Counted from the first letter of the stretch, positions 36,597 through 46,233 are shown. The stretch: 64,000 nucleotides of DNA from Nocardia elegans NBRC 108235 (GCF_001612845.1 NZ_BDBF01000004.1:81905-145904), one strand, 5' to 3'. Notes: generated by a model not told the origin, from the sequence alone. Numbers and translations: made by a program.

Positions 36597-37550
36597 TCAG
36601 CGTGGAACAGGGGTGCCGTCCAAGGTGGCGATCGCGATCGTGGCGGCACGGGTGATCGCCGCATTGTCGTATTCGGCGTCCGGCCGGTCGCGGGTGGACA
36701 GGATCGTCAGCACGATCGGCGCACGTCCCGGCGGCCACGCCACGGCGATATCGTTGCGCGTTCCGTAGTCGCCCGCGCCGGTCTTGTCGCCGACCTGCCA
36801 GCCCGCCGGCACCCCGGCCCGGATCAGCGCACCGCCGGTGGTGTTGGCCCGCAGCAGTCCGGTGAGCACGTCGCGATCATCGGCGGCGACCGCCGGGTCG
36901 AGCACGTAGTGCCGCAGATCGGCGGCCAGCGCGCGCGGCGTACTGGTGTCGCGCTCGTCGCCGGGCAGGGCCTCGTTCAGCGTGGTCTCGGTGCGGTCCA
37001 TCCGCGTGGTGGTATCGCCGATGGTGCGCAGCCGCTGCTGCAACCCCTGTGGGCCGCCGAGTTCGGCGAACATCAGATTGCCGGCGGTGTTGTCGCTGAA
37101 CCGCACCGCGGCGTCCATGATCTCGCGCACGGTCAGGCCCTGGTCGACATGTTGTTCGGTGACCGGGGAATTGGGCACCAGATCGGCCCGGGTGTAGGTG
37201 ATGCGACGGTCGAGTTCGGCGGGTGGGAGGGTGCTCAGCAGCGCTCCCGCGGCCAGCGCCTTGAACGTCGAGCAATACGGAAACCGCTCGTCCGAGCGGT
37301 ATTCCACGACCCGTCCGGTGCCGGTGTCGAGCGCGTAGACGCCGAGCCGGCCGTGCAGGCGAGCCTCCAGATCGTGGAATTCGGCCAGCGATTCGGCGGC
37401 GAGCGGAACCGTCGATGTGGGCGCCGCGGTCGATAGGGGCGCGCTCGATACGGGCGCGGCGCTTCGATCGGCACCGCAGGCGCTCAGCGGGATGAGCGTG
37501 GCAGCGGCCGCGACCAGCACGGCCGAGCGGGTGAAGCGAGGGGGCATCAT
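36597..37550 (-). CDS. Class A beta-lactamase, lipoprotein form
   Basis: 317 aa from the first of two ATGs (37550), with AGGAA upstream. The lipobox LSAC places the lipidated Cys at C25. Catalytic set: S94-T-F-K97 preceded by C93, SDN 152-154, E187/N191 (ETTLN, the E166/N170 pair) and KTG 255-257. All class A residues are present, so it should be active. The Cys before the catalytic Ser is a feature of many class A carbapenemases but is not sufficient for that activity. It is related to Nocardia FAR-1/AST-1-type enzymes by pattern and is divergent from a LysR gene. Confidence 0.92.
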   Translation of the reverse strand: MMPPRFTRSAVLVAAAATLIPLSACGADRSAAPVSSAPLSTAAPTSTVPLAAESLAEFHDLEARLHGRLGVYALDTGTGRVVEYRSDERFPYCSTFKALAAGALLSTLPPAELDRRITYTRADLVPNSPVTEQHVDQGLTVREIMDAAVRFSDNTAGNLMFAELGGPQGLQQRLRTIGDTTTRMDRTETTLNEALPGDERDTSTPRALAADLRHYVLDPAVAADDRDVLTGLLRANTTGGALIRAGVPAGWQVGDKTGAGDYGTRNDIAVAWPPGRAPIVLTILSTRDRPDAEYDNAAITRAATIAIATLDGTPVPR

Positions 37551-37668
37551 ATGCGTTCCTTGTGGATGGATGGCTGTGAGCGCTCGCAGCAAGAGTGGCA
37601 GCCCTCGCGCATGCTGTCCAAGACACCTGTGGCGGTATCCATGCTGTTTCGGCATAGACTGCGCGATC

Positions 37669-38571
37669 GTGGACATGGTCGCCGCCTGCAAGGCGTTCGT
37701 CGCGGTGAGCGGGCTCGGTAGCTTCACCGCGGGTGCGGCCGCCGCGCAGATCCCGCAGTCGGTCGCGAGTCGCCGGATCGCGGCGCTGGAACGGCACTTC
37801 GGCGCGCGATTGCTCGAACGAACCTCGCGCACGGCCACATTGACCTCGTTCGGCCGCGATATGTTGCCGTCGGCGCGGCGGCTGGTCGAGGCCGCCGAGG
37901 CTCTGGCGGAACATGCCGAGCGGGCCCGGCAACGCCCGTTCCGGTTGGCGCTGCCCGCCACCTGCGGGCCGGTGCCGCTGGCCGCGCTGATCGCCGAATG
38001 CCGCGCTGCGCAACTTCGGCTCGAACCGGAGCCGGCCGATCCGGCGCGGCGCGCGGAACTCACCCGCACCCACGAGGTGCGTGCGGCGATCCTGGCTGTC
38101 CCCGCCGATCGCGGCGTCTGGCGCGTACCGTTGGGCCTGGCCGACATCACCGGCCCGCACAGCGCGCCGATCTTTCTGGAAACCCTTCGCGTACTGCGCC
38201 TTTCGGGGCAGCAACGTCGGCGCGGCGTCTGGATACAGCCGGAGGACGATGTGCCGCACATCCGCGATCGGATCACCCGGCTGCGCGATTCGCTCGGCTT
38301 GCGCCCGGCCCAGGTGGAGGTCGCGCCGTCGCTGGTCACCGCGGTCGCCGAGGTGCTCGACGGCACCGATCTGCTGTTGTGCTCGCCAGCCCAGGCCGCC
38401 GAACTGGGCCTGCACTGGCGGCCGATCGGGGAGGTGGAGCTCGCCCGGGGCTACGACATCGCGGCCGGATCGCGCGAGGACGCGGAACGCGTGCGCGCCC
38501 TGGGCGCCGAACCGATCGGCCGCTGTCTCGGCGTGCCGGACAACGACGTCGCACGCGACGAGCAGAGCTGA
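37669..38571 (+). CDS. LysR family regulator divergent from beta-lactamase
   Basis: 300 aa from the GTG at 37669 (ATG at 37675 possible). The N-terminal LysR HTH is [44 protein letters not shown], and a periplasmic-binding-like effector domain follows. It is 118 bp from the beta-lactamase start, the AmpR-like arrangement in which LysR controls the lactamase and itself. A second penicillin-binding-fold gene begins 2 bp after its stop, so it is co-transcribed. I found no unambiguous T-N11-A box pair in the intergenic region by eye. Confidence 0.88.
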   Translation: MDMVAACKAFVAVSGLGSFTAGAAAAQIPQSVASRRIAALERHFGARLLERTSRTATLTSFGRDMLPSARRLVEAAEALAEHAERARQRPFRLALPATCGPVPLAALIAECRAAQLRLEPEPADPARRAELTRTHEVRAAILAVPADRGVWRVPLGLADITGPHSAPIFLETLRVLRLSGQQRRRGVWIQPEDDVPHIRDRITRLRDSLGLRPAQVEVAPSLVTAVAEVLDGTDLLLCSPAQAAELGLHWRPIGEVELARGYDIAAGSREDAERVRALGAEPIGRCLGVPDNDVARDEQS

Positions 38572-38573
38572 AC

Positions 38574-39482
38574 ATGGGCGTTTCGACCGCACTGCGCCGC
38601 GCGCGCACGGAACTGCACGACGCCGGACTGGACGGCTCGATTCTGGTGCGCGATCTCGACACCGGCGACGAGCTGGGCCTCGACGCCGAACTGGAATTGC
38701 CGATCGCTTCGCTGGTGAAGGTGCCGCTCGTACTGGCGACGATGGAACGGGTGATGCGCGGCGAGATCGATCCGGCGGCTCCGATCCGGGTGCTGCCCGG
38801 CCGCAGCACGGTGGCCGGCCCGACCGGGTTGAGCAGATTTCGCCATCCGGCCACGGTCGCGGTCGAGGATCTGATGTATCTGAGCATCGCGATCAGCGAC
38901 GGCGGGGCCACCGACGCGCTGTTCGAGCTGACTCCGCCCGCCGCGGTGACCGCCGAATTGCGCCGCCTGGGCCACGAGGGCATCGCGGTGCGGCATCTGG
39001 CCGACGATCTGGTGCGGACCCCGGCCGAGCAGTTCGCCCCGGCCGACGGCCACCTCGCCCATGCCCTGGCCATCGAGGCCGCCACGGCCGGCCGCGGGCA
39101 TCCGGTCACGCAACTCGACATCAGCCATGCGAACACCGGCACCGCGCGAGCGTTCGTCGATCTGCTCGCCGAAATGTGGCGGCCGGTGCGGGCCCACCGC
39201 GACGCCGCCGCGAGAGTGCGAGAGTTCCTGTCGGGCAACCTGTTACGTCAACGCCTCGCCCCCGATTTCAGCTCCGACGCCACCCGCTGGTCGTCGAAGA
39301 CCGGCACGCTGCTGAATCTGCGGCACGAGGCGGGCGTAGCCGAACACGCCGACGGGCAAACCCTGGCCGTAGCCGTGCTGACCCGATCGCGGGTACCCGC
39401 CGTGGTGCAGCCCGGCGCGGAGGCCGCGATGGCTACGGCCGCGCGGATCCTCCACGACGAACTGCGGATGCGACCCTCCTGA
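38574..39482 (+). CDS. Class A beta-lactamase-fold serine hydrolase lacking the Glu166 motif
   Basis: 302 aa with no signal peptide, so cytoplasmic. The SxxK is S46-L-V-K49, the SDN-like motif is SDG (in AISDGGATD), and KTG is in SSKTGTLLNLR. I see no ExxLN omega-loop motif, so deacylation of beta-lactams as in true class A enzymes is doubtful. It may sense or bind a cell-wall fragment, or hydrolyse another amide or ester. It starts 2 bp after the LysR stop, implying a joint role with that regulator. Confidence 0.8.
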   Translation: MGVSTALRRARTELHDAGLDGSILVRDLDTGDELGLDAELELPIASLVKVPLVLATMERVMRGEIDPAAPIRVLPGRSTVAGPTGLSRFRHPATVAVEDLMYLSIAISDGGATDALFELTPPAAVTAELRRLGHEGIAVRHLADDLVRTPAEQFAPADGHLAHALAIEAATAGRGHPVTQLDISHANTGTARAFVDLLAEMWRPVRAHRDAAARVREFLSGNLLRQRLAPDFSSDATRWSSKTGTLLNLRHEAGVAEHADGQTLAVAVLTRSRVPAVVQPGAEAAMATAARILHDELRMRPS

Positions 39483-39555
39483 GCATGTGACGGATAGTTA
39501 TGTTCCCGCTGCGTGTAATGGGTGAGCGAATCGCGCTGCCGGGTCATCGTCGGGT

Positions 39556-40776
39556 ATGGCCTCCACAGCACCGCAGCAGATCTCCGATCGCGACCTCGAC
39601 GACATCTTCGGCCCCGTATTCGACCGCATCGCCGCCGGGGCGGTGGCGCGCGAGATCGATCGCCGCCTGGCCTACGAGGAGGTCGACTGGCTGCGGCAAG
39701 CCGGATTCGGGGCGCTCCGGGTGCCGGCCGAATACGGCGGCTTCGGCGTCAGCGTGCGACAGCTGTTCCGGCTGCTGATCGACCTCGCCGCCGCGGAATC
39801 CAATCTGCCGCAGGCACTTCGGGTGCACTTCTCGTTCGTCGAGGATCAGCTGCTGGCCGAGCCCGGTCCCGCGCGCGAGCACTGGCTGCGCGCGGCCGGC
39901 TCCGGTGTGCTGGTCGGTAACGCCATCACCGAACCGGGCGTCGGCGCGGTAGACCGCTACCGCACCCGGCTGACTCGTGGCACCGACAACGACTGGCTGC
40001 TGAACGGCACCAAGTACTACAGCACCGGTTCGCTGTACGCCGACCATATTCTGGTCGCGGCAGACCGTGACGGGGAACGGGTGTCGGTGCTGGTCGACGC
40101 GAATGCCGACGGTGTGCGGCAGAGCGACGACTGGGACGGCTTCGGGCAGCGGCTGACCGCCAGCGGCACAACGGAATTCAACGATGTGCGGATCCCCGAA
40201 GAGCGAGTGCTCGGCCCGGGTTACGGAGCGCCCGGCCGTACCTACGCCACCTCGTATCTGCAGTTGGTGCAGTTGGCGGTGCTGGCCGGTATCGCCCAGC
40301 GGGCGGAATCCGACGTTCGGGCCTGGGTCGCCGACCGCACCCGCAGCTACAGCCATTCGGTCGCCGATCTACCCCGCCACGACCCGCTGGTACAGCACGT
40401 GATCGGGAAGTTGTCGGCCGCGGCGTTCGGAGCGCGAGCCAGTGTGCTGGCCGTGGCCGACCTGCTGGACGGCGTGCTGGCCGCCGGAGCACAGGACGAG
40501 GCCGCGCTGGACGCGGTCGAATTGGCCTCGGCCCAGGCGCAACTCGGTGTGATCGACACCGTCCTGACCGCCACCACTCAGCTGTTCGAGGTCGGTGGCG
40601 CCTCGATCACCTCCGAAGATCTGCGGCTGGACCGGCATTGGCGCAACGCCCGCACCATCTCGGTGCACAATCCCGCGGTTCAGAAGGCGCGAGCCATCGG
40701 CGACCACCTGCTCAACGGATCCGAACTCCCGTACGCGTGGAGCGCGGGTAGCCGCGAGGGCCAGGTGCGGCGATGA
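39556..40776 (+). CDS. Acyl-CoA dehydrogenase-fold flavin monooxygenase (DszC/SfnB-like)
   Basis: 406 aa. The N-terminal helical domain (ALRVPAEYGGFGVSVRQLFRLL), middle beta domain (GNAITEPGVGAVDRYRTRL; LNGTKYYSTGSLYADHILVAA) and C-terminal helical domain (RLDRHWRNARTISVHNPAVQKARAIGDHLLNG) fit the DszC branch of the acyl-CoA dehydrogenase fold. That branch uses reduced FMN and O2 for S- or N-oxidation and lacks a CoA substrate. The start of the next monooxygenase overlaps its stop (ATGA), so the two form a unit for oxidative attack on an organosulfur compound. Confidence 0.85.
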   Translation: MASTAPQQISDRDLDDIFGPVFDRIAAGAVAREIDRRLAYEEVDWLRQAGFGALRVPAEYGGFGVSVRQLFRLLIDLAAAESNLPQALRVHFSFVEDQLLAEPGPAREHWLRAAGSGVLVGNAITEPGVGAVDRYRTRLTRGTDNDWLLNGTKYYSTGSLYADHILVAADRDGERVSVLVDANADGVRQSDDWDGFGQRLTASGTTEFNDVRIPEERVLGPGYGAPGRTYATSYLQLVQLAVLAGIAQRAESDVRAWVADRTRSYSHSVADLPRHDPLVQHVIGKLSAAAFGARASVLAVADLLDGVLAAGAQDEAALDAVELASAQAQLGVIDTVLTATTQLFEVGGASITSEDLRLDRHWRNARTISVHNPAVQKARAIGDHLLNGSELPYAWSAGSREGQVRR

Positions 40777-42203
40777 CCCGGCGCATCCGTTTCAACGCCT
40801 TCGATATGAACTGTGTGGCGCACCAGTCCCCGGGGCTGTGGCGCCACCCCGAGGACCAGTCGCATCGCTACAAGGAGTTGAGCTACTGGACCGAATTGGC
40901 GAAACTGCTGGAACGCGGCCGTTTCGACGGCATCTTCATCGCCGACGTGCTGGGTATCTACGACGTATACGGCGGCAACGACATCGCCGCGTTGCGGCAG
41001 GGCGCGCAGGTACCGGTCGCCGATCCGCTGCTGCTGGTCTCGGCGATGGCGGCGGTGACCGAACATCTGGGGTTCGGCATCACGACCGGCACCGGGTTCG
41101 AGCATCCCTTCCCGTTCGCCCGGCGGCTGTCGACCCTGGACCATCTGACCAACGGCCGGTTGGGCTGGAACGTGGTCACCGGATATCTACCGTCGGCCGC
41201 CGCCAATATGGGTGAGTCCGAGCACCTCGACCACGACGAACGCTACAACCACGCCGACGAATATCTCGAGGTGCTGTACAAGCTCTGGGAAGGTTCCTGG
41301 GAGGACGACGCGGTCGTGCGCGACCGGGCGCAGGGCATCTACGTCGATCCGGCGAAGGTGCATCACATCGGGCACGCCGGAAAGCACTTCACGGTGCCGG
41401 GTATCCACCTGTCGGAGCCCTCGCCGCAGCGGACCCCGGTGATCTACCAGGCGGGCGCCTCACCCCGCGGCGTGGCCTTCGCCGCCGAGAACGCCGAGGC
41501 GATTTTCGTCGCCGCGCCGTCGAAACGGGTTCTGGCACAGACGGTTACCCGGATCCGCGATGCGCTGGAGGCGGCCGGTCGCGACCGCTACGCCGCCCGA
41601 GTCTACGCGCTCGCCACCATCATCACCGACGCCACCGACGAAGCGGCGCAACGCAAATACGACGAATACCGCTCGTATGCCAGCGTCGAGGGCGGCCTGG
41701 TGTTCATGTCCGGCTGGATGGGTATCGACCTGTCCCGGTACGACCTCGACGACCCGATCGGCGAGGTGAACAGCAATGCGATCCTGTCCGCCGTGGCCGC
41801 GTTCCAGGAATTCGACGACGACGGCCGGGAATGGACCGTGCGGGATATCGCGGCCTGGGCCGGCATCGGCGGAATGGGGCCCGTATTCGTCGGATCGGGT
41901 ACGTCGGTGGCGGACCGGCTCCAGGAATGGGTCGACGAGACCGATATCGACGGCTACAACCTGGCCTACGCGATTACCCCGGGAACATTCGAAGATATTG
42001 TGCGGCATGTGATTCCGGTGCTCACTGAGCGCGGCGCCTATCCGCGGGAGTATGTCCCGGGCACGCTGCGCAACGCGCTGTTCGGCGCGGGCGACCGGTT
42101 GCCGGCCGACCATCGCGGCGCCCGCTATCGGCTCGGCGGGCCGGGTTCGACGGCGCTGCCGGACGAACAGGTGCGACCGCAGGCGGGCATCACGGCGACG
42201 TGA
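40773..42203 (+). CDS. NtaA/DmoA/DszA-type FMN-dependent monooxygenase
   Basis: 476 aa. The luciferase-like barrel has the long-form features of the NtaA/SnaA/DszA/DmoA group: RIRFNAFDMNCVAHQSPGLWRHP, GRFDGIFIADVLGIYDVYGG, FPFARRLSTLDHLTNGRLGWNVVTGYLPSAAANMG and PVIYQAGASPRGVAFAAENAEAIF. Members cleave dimethyl sulfide, dibenzothiophene sulfone, nitrilotriacetate and similar compounds using FMNH2. Coupling to a DszC-like gene and nearby sfnG argues for a sulfur substrate. The exact compound is not assignable. Confidence 0.87.
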   Translation: MTRRIRFNAFDMNCVAHQSPGLWRHPEDQSHRYKELSYWTELAKLLERGRFDGIFIADVLGIYDVYGGNDIAALRQGAQVPVADPLLLVSAMAAVTEHLGFGITTGTGFEHPFPFARRLSTLDHLTNGRLGWNVVTGYLPSAAANMGESEHLDHDERYNHADEYLEVLYKLWEGSWEDDAVVRDRAQGIYVDPAKVHHIGHAGKHFTVPGIHLSEPSPQRTPVIYQAGASPRGVAFAAENAEAIFVAAPSKRVLAQTVTRIRDALEAAGRDRYAARVYALATIITDATDEAAQRKYDEYRSYASVEGGLVFMSGWMGIDLSRYDLDDPIGEVNSNAILSAVAAFQEFDDDGREWTVRDIAAWAGIGGMGPVFVGSGTSVADRLQEWVDETDIDGYNLAYAITPGTFEDIVRHVIPVLTERGAYPREYVPGTLRNALFGAGDRLPADHRGARYRLGGPGSTALPDEQVRPQAGITAT

Positions 42204-42283
42204 CCGATCGGCGGTGCGGGTACATCGATTCCCGGTGATTGCAACTGTCAACGAAAGCCGCTGGCAAGCGCAGTATTTCGTCT

Positions 42284-43663
42284 ATGACGAACCAGAATTC
42301 GAAACGCACCGCCGCCATCGTCGGCGCCGGCATCGCCGGTGTCACCGCCGCTCTCGGACTGCAGCAAGCCGGGTTCGACGTCACGATCCACAGCGATCGC
42401 GACCAACGCGGGCTGCGTGACGACATCCCCGCCACCGGAACCGCGCTCATCTTCGGTGAGGCCCAGGCCGCCGAAACCGCCCTCGGACTCGACACCTATG
42501 TGAATCGGGCCCCGCAGCACACCGGACTCAGCGTGCGCATCGCGGGTCCCGGGCCGGAACGGCCCGAATTGATCGGATTCGACGGTGATTTCGACGGGTT
42601 CGTCGGCATCGCGGTCGACACCCGGCTCAAGGTCGACGAGCGACTGACAGCGTTCGTCGAGGCCGGTGGTCGCTTCGTGGTCGAGAAGGTGACCCCCGAG
42701 CGCCTGGACGCCATCGCCGCCGCGAACGATCTGGTACTGGTCGCGACCGGTAAGGCGGGTTTGGCGGAGCTGTTCCCGATCGACACCGAACGGACCGTCT
42801 ACGACGCGCCGCAGCGCAGTCTGCTCACCGTCACCGTGACCGGATTGGGGTACGACCCCGAGGTTTTCGCGCACCGCAGCACCTCCGGCGGCCAGCACAG
42901 CGGATTCTCCATCTTCGCCGAGCAGGGCGAGGCGTGGTGGGGTCCGTATCTGCACAAGGACGCCGGGCCGAGCTGGGCCTTCCTCGGCTGGGCGCGGCCG
43001 GGCAGTGAATGGGAGAGCCGGTTCGCCGCCGCGGATTCCGCCGAGTCGGCGCACCGCATCGTGACCGAGCTCTACCGCGACTACATCGACTGGGATCTGC
43101 CGGAGGTGCTGGCCACCAAGGTAATCGCCGAGGACCCGCACTCCTGGCTGAAGGGCGCGGTGCGGCCGGTGGTTCGGCACGGTGTCGGCCGCACGGCGGG
43201 CGGGCACGTCGTGGCAGCGCTCGGGGACACCGCGGTCGCCTACGACCCGATCGCCGGCCAGGGCGCGCAGAGCGGACTCATTCAGGCGCAGCGGCTCGTC
43301 GCGGCCGCCTCCGCGCACGAGGGCCCCTTCGACGCCGAGTGGATCGAGGAGCAGTACACCGCGTTCCTGCTGGCCCGCTCCGATGCCGCCGCCAAGGTGA
43401 CCCGCCTGTTCCTCGGCGATCCGGAGCTGGCCGAGATCGGCAACCGGTTCTTCGCCGCCGCGGCCGTCGACCAGCGCGTCGCCTCGGTGCTGGTGAGCAC
43501 GCTGCACAAGCCACAACCCCTGCTGCAGATCAACTCGCTCGCCGATGCCGACGCGCTGCTCGAGCAGATCACCGGTGAGGGCGCCGACGAGTTGGTGGCG
43601 CGACTCCAGCCGGCGGGCCGGTTCGAACGCTCGCGGTACGGCTCGGCGGTCGCTCCGGCGTAA
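42284..43663 (+). CDS. Styrene/indole monooxygenase-type FAD-dependent oxygenase (StyA-like)
   Basis: 459 aa from the ATG at 42284. The N-terminal FAD-binding GAGIAG is in AAIVGAGIAGVTAALGLQQ. The StyA-type middle has GFSIFAEQGEAWWGPYLHKD, and the C-terminal FAD site is HVVAALGDTAVAYDPIAGQGAQSGL. StyA proteins receive FADH2 from a separate reductase and epoxidise or sulfoxidise substrates. Its location among sulfur oxygenases suggests sulfoxidation, which is inference. A flavin reductase gene 2.6 kb downstream could serve it. Confidence 0.78.
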   Translation: MTNQNSKRTAAIVGAGIAGVTAALGLQQAGFDVTIHSDRDQRGLRDDIPATGTALIFGEAQAAETALGLDTYVNRAPQHTGLSVRIAGPGPERPELIGFDGDFDGFVGIAVDTRLKVDERLTAFVEAGGRFVVEKVTPERLDAIAAANDLVLVATGKAGLAELFPIDTERTVYDAPQRSLLTVTVTGLGYDPEVFAHRSTSGGQHSGFSIFAEQGEAWWGPYLHKDAGPSWAFLGWARPGSEWESRFAAADSAESAHRIVTELYRDYIDWDLPEVLATKVIAEDPHSWLKGAVRPVVRHGVGRTAGGHVVAALGDTAVAYDPIAGQGAQSGLIQAQRLVAAASAHEGPFDAEWIEEQYTAFLLARSDAAAKVTRLFLGDPELAEIGNRFFAAAAVDQRVASVLVSTLHKPQPLLQINSLADADALLEQITGEGADELVARLQPAGRFERSRYGSAVAPA

Positions 43664-43760
43664 CGGCGGGCCGTTGATCGGAGCACAGCGGCTGATCCGA
43701 TCCTGAGGATTCAAACCCTCGTCCGGGCGGTTCGGCGGTGTTGAAGTGGAGGTGCGTCGG

Positions 43761-43880
43761 GTGCACGGTTGCCGCACTCGGCGCACTGACCACGGTTGTA
43801 CCGACCACGGTTCGCGCACCGAACAGCCCGGCCGTCGGCGCGACCGGGTGCGGATGTCCCCATCACAGGAGTGTCGATGA
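43761..43880 (+). CDS. Candidate 39-aa upstream ORF coupled to sfnG
   Basis: GTG at 43761 has GGAGG at 8-nt spacing. The frame runs to TGA 43878-43880, overlapping the sfnG ATG (ATGA). The peptide is Arg-rich with three Cys and ends ECR-stop. The design resembles cysteine-responsive upstream ORFs that couple translation to sulfur genes in mycobacteria, but lacks a consecutive Cys run. Translation is unproven. Confidence 0.4.
   Translation: MHGCRTRRTDHGCTDHGSRTEQPGRRRDRVRMSPSQECR
43788..43812 (+). repeat. Two direct repeats upstream of sfnG
   Basis: GACCACGGTT occurs at 43788-43797 and 43803-43812, a 15-bp period, 65-90 bp before the sfnG start. It is a candidate regulator-binding site, or a product of the upstream ORF's repeated TDHG codons. 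Confidence 0.45.
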
Positions 43881-44995
43881 CCACCGAGAAGATCGCCGAG
43901 CAGACCCGGTTCGCCTACTGGGTGCCCAACGTCAGCGGCGGGCTGGTGACCAGCACGATCGATCAGCGCACCGGCTGGGATTTCGAATACAACAAGAAGC
44001 TGGCGCGCACGGCCGAGAACAACGGCTTCGACTACGCCCTCTCGCAGGTGCGCTACACAGCCTCCTACGGCGCGGAATACCAGCACGAGTCGACGTCGTT
44101 CAGCCTCGCGCTGCTGGGCGCAACCGAGCGGCTGAAGGTGATCGCGGCCGTGCACCCGGGGCTGTGGCATCCGGCGGTACTGGCGAAATTCGGGGTCACC
44201 GCCGACCATCTGTCCGGCGGACGCTTCGCGATCAATGTCGTATCCGGTTGGTTCGGCGGGGAGTTCACCGCGCTCGGGGAGCCGTGGCTCGAGCACGACG
44301 AGCGGTACCGGCGCAGCGCCGAATTCCTCGAGGTCATCCGCAAGCTGTGGACCGAGGACGAGGTGAACTACGCCGGCGACTTCTACCGGATTCGAGACCT
44401 GACACTGAAGCCCAAGCCGCTCAACACGGCGGAGCGGCCGAATCCCGAGCTCTTCCAGGGCGGTAACTCGACCGCCGCGCGGCGCAACGGCGGCCGCTAT
44501 GCCGACTGGTACTTCTCCAACGGCAAGGATTTCGACGGCGTCACCGAACAGATCGAGGACGTCCGTGCGGTCGCGCGCGAGCACAACCGTGAGGTCAAGT
44601 TCGGCCTGAACGGGTTCATCATCGCGCGCGACACCGAGGCCGAGGCCCGCGACACCCTGCGCGAGATCATCGAGAAGGCCAACCGGCCCGCCGTGGAGGG
44701 TTTCCGCGACGCGGTGCAGCAGGCCGGCGCTTCCACGCGCGACGGCAAGGGCATGTGGGCGGATTCCACCTACGAAGATCTGGTCCAGTACAACGACGGC
44801 TTCCGCACCCAGCTGATCGGCACTCCCGAGCAGATCGCCGAGCGGATCGTCGCCTACCGCGACCTGGGGGTCGACCTCATCCTCGCGGGCTTCCTGCACT
44901 TCCAGGAGGAGATCGAGTACTTCGGCGCCAAGGTGCTGCCGCTGGTCCGGGAGTTGGAGGCCCAGCGCGAACCCGAATTGGCGGCGAGTCGATGA
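43877..44995 (+). CDS. sfnG: Dimethylsulfone monooxygenase-type LLM protein (SfnG-like)
   Basis: 372 aa, ATG at 43877 after CAGGAG. Luciferase-like barrel with SfnG-type blocks: RFAYWVPNVSGGLVTSTIDQRT, YALSQVRYTASYGAEYQHES, INVVSGWFGGEFTALGEPWLEHDERY and ELFQGGNSTAARRNGGRYADWYFSNG. SfnG oxidises dimethylsulfone to methanesulfinate and formaldehyde using FMNH2. Translational coupling (ATGA) to the SfnB-like gene and a nearby flavin reductase complete a dimethylsulfone module; an SsuD-like enzyme is encoded 9 kb upstream. Confidence 0.87.
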   Translation: MTTEKIAEQTRFAYWVPNVSGGLVTSTIDQRTGWDFEYNKKLARTAENNGFDYALSQVRYTASYGAEYQHESTSFSLALLGATERLKVIAAVHPGLWHPAVLAKFGVTADHLSGGRFAINVVSGWFGGEFTALGEPWLEHDERYRRSAEFLEVIRKLWTEDEVNYAGDFYRIRDLTLKPKPLNTAERPNPELFQGGNSTAARRNGGRYADWYFSNGKDFDGVTEQIEDVRAVAREHNREVKFGLNGFIIARDTEAEARDTLREIIEKANRPAVEGFRDAVQQAGASTRDGKGMWADSTYEDLVQYNDGFRTQLIGTPEQIAERIVAYRDLGVDLILAGFLHFQEEIEYFGAKVLPLVRELEAQREPELAASR

Positions 44996-46233
44996 CTGCC
45001 GTCGCCGCCGCGCGGATCATCTCCGCCGCCCAGGCTCACGAGACGGCGGTACGTCTGGCCGCGCAATTCGCGGTCGATGCGGCCCGGCGCGACAGTGCCC
45101 GCGAGTTGCCGCATCGGGAACTGGACCAGCTCTCGGCCAGTGGGCTGCTGGCCGTCACCGTGCCGGCCGAATTCGGTGGTGCGGATCTGGCGCCCGCCCA
45201 GGTGGCGGAGGTGTTCCGGCTGCTGGCGGCGGCGGACCCGAATATCGCGCAGATTCCGCACAGCCATTTCGTCTATCTGAATCTGTTGCGACTGGCGGGA
45301 ACTCGGGCTCAGCGGGAACGCTATTTCGGCCGGGTGCTCGCCGGCGCGCGGATAGCGAACGCGCAATCCGAGCGCAGCAGCGCGACCATCGCCGAAATCG
45401 GCACCACACTGCGTCCCGCCGAAGGCGGGTTGAGAATCGACGGAACCAAATTCTATTGTACGGGTTCGCTTTTCGCGGATCTGCTGGCCGTACTGACCCG
45501 TCTGGACGATCCCGACGGGCGCAGCGGCCTGGACCCCGGCGAATACATCGCCTTCCTGCCCGCCGATACCACGGGTGTGACGATCGTCGACGACTGGAAC
45601 GGCATCGGCCAGCGCACGACGGGTAGCGGGACCGTGACACTCGAGGCGGTGCGGGTCACGGGTGACCAACTGATCCCACGGGCGGCGGCGGTGCGTGCCC
45701 CCACCGGCTACGGAGCCTTCGCGCAGTTGCTGCACGTCGCGATCGACGTGGGCATCGCCCGTGGCGCGCTGGACGCGGCCGCGGAGTTCGTGCGCACCGA
45801 GAGCCGCCCGTGGTTCGAGGCCGGGGTCGATCGGGCGAGTGAGGATCCGCTGGTGATCCAGCGCATCGGCGAGTTGGCGGTCACCGTGGCCGCCGCCGAG
45901 GCGACCTTCGAGGTGGCCGGGCGAGCCGTGGATCATGTTGTCGCACAGACGAACAGCGGCGAACTCGACACCGATACGGCCACCGCGCTCGCGGCGGAGG
46001 CGTCGATCGCGGTCGCTACCGCCAAGATCACCTCCGACCGCGCCGCGAACGAGGTATCGGCCGCACTGTTCGAGGTGAGCGGAACCCGCAGTGCCGCAGC
46101 CGATCTGGGTTTGGACCGGTTCTGGCGCAACGCCCGCACGCATACGCTGCACGATCCGGTGCGGTGGAAGTACCAGCACATCGGGCGTGCGGTGCTCAAC
46201 GGCACCGCACCCCCGTTGCACGGCGTCATCTGA
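44992..46233 (+). CDS. sfnB: SfnB family sulfur-acquisition oxidoreductase
   Basis: 413 aa; start overlaps the sfnG stop by 4 bp. Acyl-CoA dehydrogenase-like fold: LLAVTVPAEFGGADLAPAQVAEVFRLL, FAQSERSSATI-like middle (ANAQSERSS), IDGTKFYCTGSLFADLLAVL, and C-terminal DRFWRNARTHTLHDPVRWKYQHIG. SfnB is required with SfnG for dimethylsulfone use in pseudomonads, but its reaction is not settled. It is a distant paralogue of the DszC-like protein at 39556. Confidence 0.85.
   Translation: MTAVAAARIISAAQAHETAVRLAAQFAVDAARRDSARELPHRELDQLSASGLLAVTVPAEFGGADLAPAQVAEVFRLLAAADPNIAQIPHSHFVYLNLLRLAGTRAQRERYFGRVLAGARIANAQSERSSATIAEIGTTLRPAEGGLRIDGTKFYCTGSLFADLLAVLTRLDDPDGRSGLDPGEYIAFLPADTTGVTIVDDWNGIGQRTTGSGTVTLEAVRVTGDQLIPRAAAVRAPTGYGAFAQLLHVAIDVGIARGALDAAAEFVRTESRPWFEAGVDRASEDPLVIQRIGELAVTVAAAEATFEVAGRAVDHVVAQTNSGELDTDTATALAAEASIAVATAKITSDRAANEVSAALFEVSGTRSAAADLGLDRFWRNARTHTLHDPVRWKYQHIGRAVLNGTAPPLHGVI

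Noticed and set aside
42248..44899. 883-codon minus-strand open frame
   Set aside because: Antisense to the StyA-like and SfnG-like genes; composition of a shadow frame.
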